This document shows, one piece after another, positions 30,975 through 41,800 of a DNA stretch of 64,000 nucleotides (position 1 is the stretch's first letter; the number at the start of each line of letters is the position of its first letter). The stretch is from Amphiura filiformis (lineage: Eukaryota; Echinodermata; Ophiuroidea; Amphilepidida; Amphiuridae). Under the pieces are notes generated by a model. The model saw only the letters and a program-made list of their open reading frames with translations, had not been told where the DNA came from and ran no database searches. Both the position numbers and the translations under genes were made by a program. The stretch spans positions 9,322,815 through 9,386,814 of the forward strand of contig NC_092637.1 in NCBI RefSeq assembly GCF_039555335.1, given 5' to 3'.

Positions 30975-33900
30975 TCCCTAGTCGAAATTTGATAGAGATT
31001 TGATACATATCAAAACTCTATCAAACAGAATTCTACAGAATTGGGACATCATTTGATAGACTGTTTGATAGAGTATTTGATAGGTATTTGATAGGATCTA
31101 TCAAAACTCTAGCAAAAACAAGGAAAGTCCATATTTGATAGAAATTTGATATAAATCTATCAAACTCTATCAAATGTGTCCAAATTTGATAGAATGTGAT
31201 AGAATATAATAAATTGATGCATGTGATTTTCAGCTTATCTCTATCTAAAGTCTATGAAATGTTTAGGTGGATTGTCACACTCCTATCAAAACCATATCAA
31301 ATATAATATATTTCTGTCATGCATCTCTATCAATTTTTCAGCTTGCAGCTGCCAAATTGTTAGCTGGCTATATCGAACCTCTCTACTATCAAAAGTCTAT
31401 CGAACACTCCCACTCTTTTATATATCAAAAGTATATCAAACTTTTAGCTGGCTGACGAACCTCTCACCTATCAAAAGTCTATCAAACACCTCCACTGGAT
31501 AACGATCCTCTCCTCTATCAAAAGTCTATCAAACACTTGCAATCTTCTATATATCAAAAGTCTATCAAAATTTTAGCTGGCTGACAAACCTCTCACCTAT
31601 CAAAAGTCTATCAAACACCTCCACTGGATAACGATCCTCTCCCCTATCAAAAGTCTATCAAAAACCTGCAATCTTCTATATATCAAAAATCTATCAAATT
31701 TTTAGCTGGCTGACGAACCACCTCCACTGGATAACGATCCTCTCCCCTATCAAAAGTCTACCAAACACGTGCAATCTTCTATATCAAAAGTCTATCAAAT
31801 TTTTAGCTGGCTGACGAACCTCTCACCTATCAAAAGTCTATCAAACACCTCCACTGGATAACGACCCTCTCCCCTATCAAAAGTCTATCAAACACTTGCA
31901 ATCTTATATCAAAAGTCTATCAAATTTTTAGCTGGCTGACGAACCTATCAAAAGTCTATCAAACACCTCTACTGGATAACGATCCTCTCCCCTATCAAAA
32001 GTCTATCAAACACTTGCAATCTTCTATATCAAAAGTCTATCAAATTTTTAGCTGGCTATCGAGCCTCGCCTGTATCATAGAAAAAGATTTGGGGGTATTC
32101 GGGTTTTGCTTTGAATGCATCCAGGCTTGCTATATAGACACGCTTTATTGCGCGACGCATGCACTGCGTACAGGTAACAATGCCAAAGCGTATTATCACA
32201 CAGGCTGTTTCCGCGCATGGTCTGCAAGGACCCAAATACCCCACATTTCTCCCCATGGCTAACGACGCCATTGTACGTGGCAATCTCCCCTTTCCTTTTC
32301 TATGGAATTAGTCTATATCTGATGTGTCAACACAGTTTAAAATTTAATGTAAATTATTTTAATGTTAATTTGGCTGCATGCATGGCTCGTACAGATTGTC
32401 ATTGCATTGGAAACTTTAATATTAGCTTATAAATGTGCTTTTTAGAGGTTAACCAGACCAACCCACAGACCACATGTTACTTAATATAGTCATGTGTGTG
32501 TTAAAGCATCAAAGCATAAACAAATTGAGTAAAGTAGGCTAGCCTTACCTCTAAAGCGGGCCAACGCATAGGTTTAATTCAGTCATGTTGTTGTGGGGTT
32601 ACTCATCATATTACCCATTTACCCTTATGAAAATAGCAAGCATTTTGGAAGCTTAAAAAGGGTAGTTTTTCGTGGGTAAAAAAAGGTAGCAAAATTGCAA
32701 TTGCTAATACGCGGAAATGAAATTAAGGGTATGAAATTTGATGCAAAAAATAAAATCCCTGTTTAGTGTGTGAAAACAGGCGTGTGTTACCTGTTTAGGG
32801 TATCGTTTTAGCCAAGGGTTAGGCCTAAATCCTCATTGTTTAGGGTGTTTTTCAAAAGTCGATTATCGCGGATGGTGTAGAAGCCACAATGGGAGTGACA
32901 CCCCGAAATCACTCCACGATTTATGTACCAGTAAAATTCGGTTTTCAGCTCATTTGCTTCCGTTAGTGTCTACATCTGAGAATAAATCTCAATATTTTAT
33001 TTCAGAGGTGAAGTTTTGGCACGAATTTGAACAACGTCCGGTTTCAAAAATTGAGTGATTTTTTAGGTTAAATTTGCACCTTTTTTCTTTGCAGCAAAAT
33101 AGCAAAAAAAAGTAGATGCATGGTCACCAATATATTCTGTTAAAAGAATAATATTCTACACGTGATAAGCTTTAATTTGATACCAAACTTTTTTATCTAT
33201 AGTATGTTTTTGCAGTGACAAAACGCCATCCAAACGTGTGTATTTTCCTGTGTATTTCAATGGCGCAATCAATGGTGGTGCGCTCTCACAAGCCCATCTT
33301 TCACAAGCATAATTAGCAAGCTTGCAATACGCATACGTATGCCAAGTGTGCGCATGGTGCGATATAGACATCTGTTCCAATTTGCAATTGCAAACTCATG
33401 ATCATGAACTGTGCAATGTGCATCTTGTGAGTATGGTACATCATGTACATGTAGTATATGTACCAAATTAATGTGTGCCATATAGTATCATGCAAACAAT
33501 TTGTAGTATGATTCAGATATAGTAGGTAAGCTTATCAATTTTATTTTAAAAATTAAATCAAAATGTTGACTGTATATAGCCTACTTACAGTTTAGTACAC
33601 ACCCCAGGTACACACACCTCGAGCTGCTAATAAAATTCCTTTTCTGTAACACAAAATTTGCCCCCAAATATTGAAAAAACTGCAACTCCAACTGTCATGA
33701 CCGTTTGAAATGTGAAAGCTGCCATGGTATTGACGGTTGCAGATCCCCCTTTTCTAGGAGCACCATGCAGTCATATTTGATAGGAATTTGATAGTGTCTA
33801 AATGTCTAAAATCAGCTAAGTCATATTTGATAGGAATTTGATAGTGTCTAAAGTCTAAAATCAGCAAAGGCATATTTGATAGAATTATTTTTGATAAGTC

Positions 33901-34380
33901 ATATTTGATAGGAATTTGATAGTGTCTAAAAAGTCTAAAATCAGCCAAGTCATATTTGATAGACATTTGATAGAATTATTTTTGATCAAGTCATATTTGA
34001 TAGGAATTTGATAGTGTCTAAAAAGTCTAAAATCAGCCAAGTCATATTTGATAGACATTTGATAGAATTATTTTTGATCAAGTCAAATTTGATAGGAATT
34101 TGATAGTGTCTAAAAGTCTAAAGTCATATTTGATAGACATTTGATAGAATTATTTTGGATTGAGTCATATTTGATAGGATTTTGATAGATTATTTTTGAT
34201 TAAGTCATATTTGATAGGAATTTGATAGGAAAAACAAATTTGATAGAGATTTGATACTATCAAATCTATATCAAAATATGATTTGATAGGGTTTTGATAC
34301 ATCAAAACCCTATCAAATGCTCATTTAATAGACATTTGATATACATTTGATATATATTTGATAGTTAAATTTCTGCAAGG
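30975..34380. mobile_element. 3.4-kb element built of TTTGATAG/CTATCAAA repeats, inserted upstream of copy A
   Basis: The left part (30990-32050) contains many CTATCAAA units, including repeated blocks of about 160-170 bp with 'ttagctggctgacgaacct' and 'ccactggataacgatcctct'. The right part (33770-34370) has inverted TTTGATAG units with 'tagtgtctaaaagtctaaaa' and 'tcagcc'. Ends TCCCTAGTCGAAATTT and (reverse) CCCTTGCAGAAATTT resemble each other. The copy B flank at 53328 reads straight through 'ggtggtgtgccaaag', giving an empty site. The probable target duplication is GGTG (30971-4, 34381-4). The centre 32060-33750 holds no recognised gene. Confidence 0.75.
32060..33755. other. Unassigned core of the 3.4-kb element
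   Basis: Mostly unique-looking, AT-rich sequence between the two repeat arms. Open frames are short (up to about 82 residues) and show no motif. If the element encodes anything, it is not recognisable here. Confidence 0.5.
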
Positions 34381-34530
34381 GGTGCCAAAGAAAAAACCCA
34401 AAAGGCAAAGTTAGTGACACGAAGAGCGTGACAATAGTGGAACGAAAATTTTAGTATTGGGTGCGGTGAAGTTGAATACTATCAATAATTACAATACGGG
34501 TCATCATGCATGGATGCATCAGGTCAGTTT
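34381..34530 (+). promoter_or_regulatory. Upstream conserved block of copy A, right part
   Basis: 'aaagttagtgacacgaag', 'cgtgacaatagtggaacga' and 'attgggtgcggtgaagttga' recur with few changes at 53335-53440 upstream of copy B. The identity is higher than in the neighbouring intron sequence. Function is inferred: promoter or 5' UTR. Confidence 0.5.
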
Positions 34531-34984
34531 TTAACATGTAAATAAGAGATAGGTCGCAATCTTGAATTTTTATAGTATCAATTATTAAATCTTTGTTTTC
34601 TGAACATGAAATTATGGGTTTGGTTTTTTAAATTACTTTTTACTTTTGATCTTTGTTTTGTAAACTCTAGCTGTTGCCCTACTTACTGTAGGCTAAAGCC
34701 AATAATACCTTGTAACTTTTGATAGGCATATACTATACAATATATTTAAAGAACCAGTTGTTATATTATATTGACGGTGAAATGGCCATAATAATTTAAG
34801 CTTTTGTTGATGTTAAATAATAATTTATGATCTGCCGTGATTTATAAAAAAAAAGAAGACATTTTCTGATATTAATATCCACGTTTAAGCAAGACAAGCA
34901 TGGGTTACTGTCGTACTCCGTCTGCCTTTGTCCTTTACAGTAATTGTGCATGTTTTTGTTCATGTATGTTTGTTTATTTAAATA

Positions 34985-35043
34985 TAATAATAATAATCAT
35001 CATCATCATGCTAATAACACTAATGATAATAATAATAATAATA

Positions 35044-35114
<71 letters not shown>

Positions 35115-35115
35115 A
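34985..35115 (+). repeat. Microsatellite (AAT)n-(GAT)n
   Basis: A run of ATA/AAT triplets is followed by about 23 GAT/ATG triplets (35041-35115). Poly-Met and poly-Asp frames over it are artefacts. Copy B has only a trace ('gcgataataattatgataac') at the same place. Confidence 0.95.
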
Positions 35116-35782
35116 AAAATATAAATTTAATGTTTATACAGACTTGACATCAATCATGGAATATAATTTTGTCACGAAGTGCCAAGACAAATTTGAAAGA
35201 GGTCTGCATAAATCGTACTTATTTAATCGAGGTGTGTCGTGGGATGGTGTAAAATATTTTAATAGAAAATGGAGGACTACATTCCATGAGTTTACATTAT
35301 GGTGTTCATATTGCTGCTGTTTGCCTCGTTTTTGGCGAAATTTTTCCTTTCAAGAATACCTAATGACAATTTTAGTGACCTGTCCACTTTTACGAAATAT
35401 GTAAACAATTTTAATTTTTTTATAATAATTTACATAATAAATAATTTAGGAAACTTCACTAAAACTTGACCGCACCGCAACAATAGTTACTTTGACATGT
35501 TGAGGACAAGTAGGGTATTGCCAGTGTGCGCATTTCTCTTACAATTGGGCTGTTTTCAGAAGGGCAGAGAACTTACTGGCGTGTGGCTGTCCTGTACAAC
35601 TGATATCCAAGCTATAGTTAGGGATCGCATGGGGAGGTTTTTTTTACTTTGGATGCCGCGCATTGTGACAGAATTGGGACAAAAGTCTGGTCAGTCGCCA
35701 TTTCTACTGGTTTTGTACATGGAGTAATGAAGATATATGAAATTCTGTATTTAATGCAGAGATTGTCGTACTATCACTCAAA

Positions 35783-35867
35783 ATGAAGGTTTATTGTTTT
35801 ATTTTGGGGTTAGTGATGGGTATTTGTACAATTTGGGAATCAGGATTGGCACAGATAGTGTGTAATG
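35783..35867 (+). CDS. Copy A exon 1 (signal peptide)
   Basis: ATG at 35783 begins 28 codons plus one base; donor 'gtaagc' at 35868. The hydrophobic core CFILGLVMGIC followed by ESGLAQ suits cleavage after Ala 24 or so. The start is supported because copy B preserves the same ATG, length and donor. Confidence 0.85.
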
Positions 35868-38800
35868 GTAAGCCAGTTTTATCCTTTTTAAGTAGACGCA
35901 TTCAAGTACATGTATTTACAGGTGTTTAATTATTATATATTATGTACATGTGCATGTATTGCAATGATAGAAAGGACTTATCTTGACAGTACTGCAACTT
36001 AACCCCTTGAACACTACCTGCCGATCTAACGTTGCCTCTGATTGGTCAATTACATGATATCGTCACTTTAATCACCAATCAGAATGGAACTTTGCAAATA
36101 ATTCACCCCAATTTTTTTGCGTGGTGAAATTATTCTACCAATGTTGTTGATTGGGCCAATTGATAATGAAAACTTCTTTTTGGCCAATCGGCAGGTAGTT
36201 CTCATGGGGTTAAGTTGATTTTGTCACTTCTTATTTTAAATGTTTGATATTCATCAGCATCATCATCATCAGTCGGCTGCGGAGCAGGCGACTACAAGCT
36301 TTCTCCAACTGTCGCGATCTTGGGCAAGCGAAACAATTTTGTTTGGCTGCAGCATCCCTTCAGTATCTCCTAGGAGGTGCTGGACATACTGTAAGTACAG
36401 TGTGCGCGGCCGTCCCGGTTTCCTCTTCCCATGTGGTGGGGTATAAAGGGCATATTCTTTCACAGGCTCGCCATCTTCAAGACGTAGTATATGGCCGAGA
36501 AATTTGAGTTGATGAAGCTTGACTCTGGCAACCAGTGGAGCGGTGTTGGTCAGGTTGTAGATGGTTTCATTTGGAATCCGATCCACACGCTTGATGTTTA
36601 ACATGACTCTGTAGCAAGATGTTGCAAATGCAGTGATCTTGTTTTCCATGTCCTTGGTAATTACCCATGACTCGCACCCGTACAGAAAGACAGTAACACA
36701 AGTTGTCTCAAACAGCTTGATTTTTGTTTCGATTGGCAGGGACGGGCTTCTCCAAAGGCGCTCCAGTTTCCAGAAAGCAGCACAGGCTAGTGCTTTTCTT
36801 CTTTTTAGGTCTCCAATACTAGAGCCCATCTTGGAACCCAAATACTTGAAGTCTTTGACATGGTTGATGGTACTACCATAGACTTCTAGTGCTGGTTGGG
36901 CGTTACAGTTTGCAGTCATATATTCTGTTTTAGGTGCGCTGATGACAAGGCCTAGATCTGCTGCTGCAGTTGCAGTCCTAGTAAGCTGTGACTGGGTCCG
37001 GGCTATGGAAGATTCCAGCAGGGCAATATCATCAGCAAAATCCAGGTCATTCAACATCTTGTCAAGATACCTGCTTGACCGACGTTGGTAGGTAACAATT
37101 TCAGCGTCAATTCCAGACGTTGATTTCATCAGAAGGTTGTCTACCAGGATAATGAACAGGAATGGTGCCAACACATCACCCCGAAGCACTCCAGTTGTTA
37201 CTTGGAAAGGCTCTGAGATAATGCCATCTACCATAACGGCACTACTGGAGTCTTTGTAGAGCACCTGGATGGCATTGACCACAACCTTTGGTATTCCATA
37301 ATGCCGCAGCACTGAAAACATGACGGACCTGTTGATGGAGTCAAAGGCTTTTCTGAAGTCCACAAAAGTGACTGTTAAGGGAAGTTGGTACTCCTTGAAG
37401 CCTTGCATGATCCTCCTCAAAATGTGTATTTGCTGAGCACAACTGCGACCCGATCTAAAGCCAGCCTGGATGCTTCTCAGTAGAGGATCAAGGTGAGGTC
37501 GGATCCTGTTCAGAAGGATCTTGTTGTACACTTTTGCGGCAATGGACATAAGCGAAATACCACGGTAGATATTATTTGTTCAAATTGTTTTTAATTTCGT
37601 AAACAAATACACCCGAAATCAAATTAAATTACTCAGGGCACATCACACAGTCCCCGGGTCAGATGCTTCCAGTCCAATCATCCTGCTTGAGCACAGATGT
37701 AAGGACCGGTCTACCATTGTTTCTTGCTCCATTCGAACAAATTGAGCCGAAACAACAGATGAAGGAGTCGGCTTAAAGATGAATGCTACTGTGATGTGCC
37801 CTGAGTAATTTAATTTAATTATTTAGCTTTGTTTACAAGCTGAAAGTATTTCATGAGATGGGAAACCCCCTTGCACTTGCAAGAGTTGGTGTTTTAACCG
37901 GGTGTTTTAAGTCATTTTGGGATTCCCCCCAAATTATTGTAAACAAAGTCAGATCTATGTTTGGAACTTGGAAATTCCCAGCTCAGTGTTTTGCACCATA
38001 GGAAAAACCCCAGGAAGTGATGTAATGTAAAAGGTTAATGTGTATAATTAATCGTGGGAAAAGCCCTTGGATTGTGAAATGGAGATCATTTTGGAAATTC
38101 CCCTCAGGAAGTAAATGTGACAAAATGGTCTATTAATATATTGAGAGTATAAAAATGTGAGAGCCTGAGTTTGCTGATTACAGAATGTCATGGGAGATTC
38201 TAAAAATCCACACGTGTGTGATGGTCTTCGTGCTTCAAAAACGAAGTACATTTCAACCAGTTTACATAGCCAATAATTGAGCTATTTTAATACAGCAACG
38301 AAGGAGATTTCGAGTACACAAATTTGCTTTTCCTCATCAAAGGATTAAAGTTCTTCTGTCGAATTGCTGGAGTTTGCTGGGTTTATGAAAACCACACATA
38401 TGTCAAATACAGCGGAGCAGTGTTAAAGAAGCCTGTTCCCTGGAGAAAGAGTGATTGGTGAAAGAAATACCATTTTTGGAGAAAGCAGCGCAAGGAGATA
38501 AGATAAATATTTGGAGAAAGCAGCGCAAGGAGATATATTTTTGGAGAAAGCAGCGTAAGAAGATAAGTGATCGGAGAAAGCAGCATCATTTTCGTGTGAA
38601 GATTTCATACGCAAGGATATTTATAAACGCAAGTGTACAATGGATTAAGTAACCGCTGGTTAAGTACTGACCGAATAAAACTGTGATTGTGTGATTTTAT
38701 TGTATATGCGATCATTATTATTGTTGTTATATGTACCAATCATATTTAACTTTCAATTAAAGACCTAGATTTTGTTAGCTTAATGAAACAGTGTATTTGT

Positions 38801-41800
38801 GTTGTGCATTCGTGTGAGTTCGGGTAAAAGGTGATTTTGGCCTTGAGTCAAGTACGACTCGTAACACTACCAAGACAAAGTTCATGTCTTTTAAACATAC
38901 CAACAGGTCAACATCTACACAAATAAGGACACAAAGCTAGATGAGGTGAAAGACTTCAAATAACTTGGAGCATGTCAAAACACGATAGGCAGAAGCTTGG
39001 AGTTAAGACATGCGTAAACATTACAAATATGCCAAAAAATCAGGGTTGAAAAAATAAATTCAAAAATTAAAAGATCGTACATTATTAAATAATGTTCCTC
39101 TGTGCACAGATCCCGGTGGATTCATACTGATCAGCGACAGTGCAGGTGGTCAAACAATATATGCTGCACCAATTCCAGGGAGTACATCAAGTACAGACAA
39201 AGTAGATCTCATGGTTACACCAACCAGCATTTTTACAAGCATCGCTTTTCATCAGGCAACTTCAACACTGCTGTGGGCAGACTCTTGCCTCGAAGCAGGC
39301 CCCCTAATTCCACCTCAAATTTACCGCCAACCTATAAATACATGTTATAATGACGGACCTGAGGTGTTTTTGGGTGGTAACCTCAGACCAGCTTCTGGAG
39401 GTGAGTTTATTTTTTTTAAATCATTAGGCCTCGTATCCATAGGCTGTTCCCTTGTGGCGTGTGCCCTTGTTCCGTGTTTACTTTTTCCCATGTGACCTGC
39501 CACACAGACAACGAACCTTTGTTTTGCTTAGTGGCCGCTACGGTTCGTTGTCTGTGTGGCAGGTCACATGGGAAAAAGTAAACACGGAATAAGGGCACAC
39601 GCCACAAGGGAACAGCCTATGGATACGAGGCCCTACAGCCAAAACACAGGTGCAGCATAAAAATTTAAGGTATAATAATTGAACCACCAGGTATAAAAAT
39701 TTCACATATTGAAGATGAATGATTGATTTTTGTGTTGTGTTTTTGATTCTTCGTTTGATAGTTTGTTGTGGCGCCCTCTTGGTTCCGGTTGGTCATGAGG
39801 TTGTCCCAGACAAGGTCAATGTCTAATCCCTTGTCACGGTTCAGTCTAAGTCTTTTGACTCCCTCTCTAACACTTTTACGTTTTCCCAGTCAATCTGGTG
39901 TTTTTTGCTCCTGCATAACTGTGTAACATATCAATTCCTTTCGCTCTGAAAGTCAACAATTTTTTTTCGCTTTTCCCTAATAATGTGAAAACCGAGAATT
40001 GCACACCTGGTTGACAATAAGGTCAGTTTCAAACCGAAATGTGTGTGTGGCTGTTGTACTGTCTTGCATAGTGGTCTCGTCGTATTCATTTAGATGGGGT
40101 GTATAAATAATAGTGTTTTAAAGACTACGCATGACCGGTGGACGACCCTGCAAGTACTGCGAAATTTGTTGAAACTTATGATTGGATTTCTTGATAAACC
40201 ACTTAAACGCGGGGAAAAAGTTTGGACAAGCAATGTGAATTTCATATCATTGGTAATACCGTATTCTTAATTTTACGTGTAGATTTGTTGATGTAAAAAA
40301 CAAACACTATTTTCTATGGAGCAACCTGGTGAAACACAGCCTTGCGTTAAACGACCACTAATTCTCTATAACGCAGTTTTCAATGGAAAAATAGGTAATT
40401 TTAAACAGGATTTTTCATACATCGAGTTCTCATAGTGAAAAGCCATTATTATCAATTAGAAGGTTGAATCCCTAAATGACCAAAATGTCAACATAATGAT
40501 GACATGAGACTTTGTTTGTTTTAAACCACTGAAGTGTAAATACCAAAACCTCACAGTGCACCTTTTTTGGGACTAGATAGGAGCACACCTGGGTGGGAAA
40601 ACCGATGTGTAGCAGACGAATTTGGGGAACTTTTCAAAAAAAATCTGTAAATAATGGTAGAAAACACGTCATCTCTGCATGTTACTCTAAAATTTGCACA
40701 TTTTTGGCTATACAGCTTGGTATTTTCAGTGATTTTTAAGCATCTTTTAAAGATGCCATGCAAGAAAATAGTCCCTCTGTTGTTTTCAAGCATTGTCCAG
40801 CTCTAATTAATGGTATATGTATAGATATGTTTTGTGTTGTTAAGTTTGACAGTTAATGTAAACTAATTTCCATTTTATTTGCATGAGATGGCTCGCTTTA
40901 AAAGCTTTCCTAATTTAAATGTAATATCAAAAAGTATACTTTTTAACTTATCTTATTCATAATCACTATTTATTTTATACAGAAATAATAACTGGAATTA
41001 CCATTGACGAAACAAATCATCAATTGTATTGGGCAGAACGGTACATTGCCGTTGGTACTGGTGTTACATCTCATGCGATATGGACGGTTTCTCTCAATAG
41101 TGAAAACGCCAATGATGACAGAACCAAGCTCTATGACGATCCGTATTCTAGCACTGACCCGACTGCTGAGATCGTAGACCTAGCATTAGACCCGATTACT
41201 CAAGAACTTTATTGGGTATTAAACACCAGGACACCAAATACAGCAATTACAAGACGAGCTGAGGCGGACGGCAGTGGAATTATTGCATCAAGGGTGGACT
41301 CGGTTGCTATTTTTGGCTATGTAGGAATTGAACTCGACATCACTAATGGAAACATATATTGGCAACATGCGGCCAATTGTCAAATTGATCGTCTCGATAT
41401 CGATGATTTTACATCCGGGTCACCAACTCAGCTGTATACTGATATTACTTGCACAGGCATTGATTTTTTTCTGTCTACAGTGTCTGCAGCAGAGGGTTTT
41501 TACATCTTGAACAGTATCGACGCATTAATCCAAGTTCCCTTATCAGGCGGTGCGGGAACAGCAATAGTAAGCGATTTCGACATCAGTCCTTCTTCACATC
41601 ATATGATTTTTGTTCCAAATTGCCCAGTCCGACAAGAAATATCATTGACGGCTTCCAAATATACCACGTTTGAAGGTGATACCAATTTTGCCGTCGGGGT
41701 ACTGCAAACAGGTGCACCCTGTTACGACGCGCTGGTCCGTTTGGTCAATTTTGGCGGCACGGCTTCACGGCCTAGCGACTATTCTTCCATCGTTAATGGA

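Larger units (their letters stand above)
35868..39109 (+). other. Copy A intron 1 with insertions
   Basis: A 3.2-kb intron carrying a TTAA MITE (36003), an RTE-like LINE (36252), a 200-bp palindromic MITE (37622), a 40-bp tandem repeat (38435) and a LINE relic (38870). The first two are absent from the alignable positions in copy B. Confidence 0.8.

Noticed and set aside
31000..34370. CRISPR-like array (regular repeats of CTATCAAA)
   Set aside because: Eukaryotic context, 8-mer AT-rich repeats without constant-length unique spacers, and inverted halves; it is a transposon-type subterminal array.
34900..35147. Poly-Met and poly-Asp open frames
   Set aside because: They are readings of a (GAT)n microsatellite; copy B lacks it.
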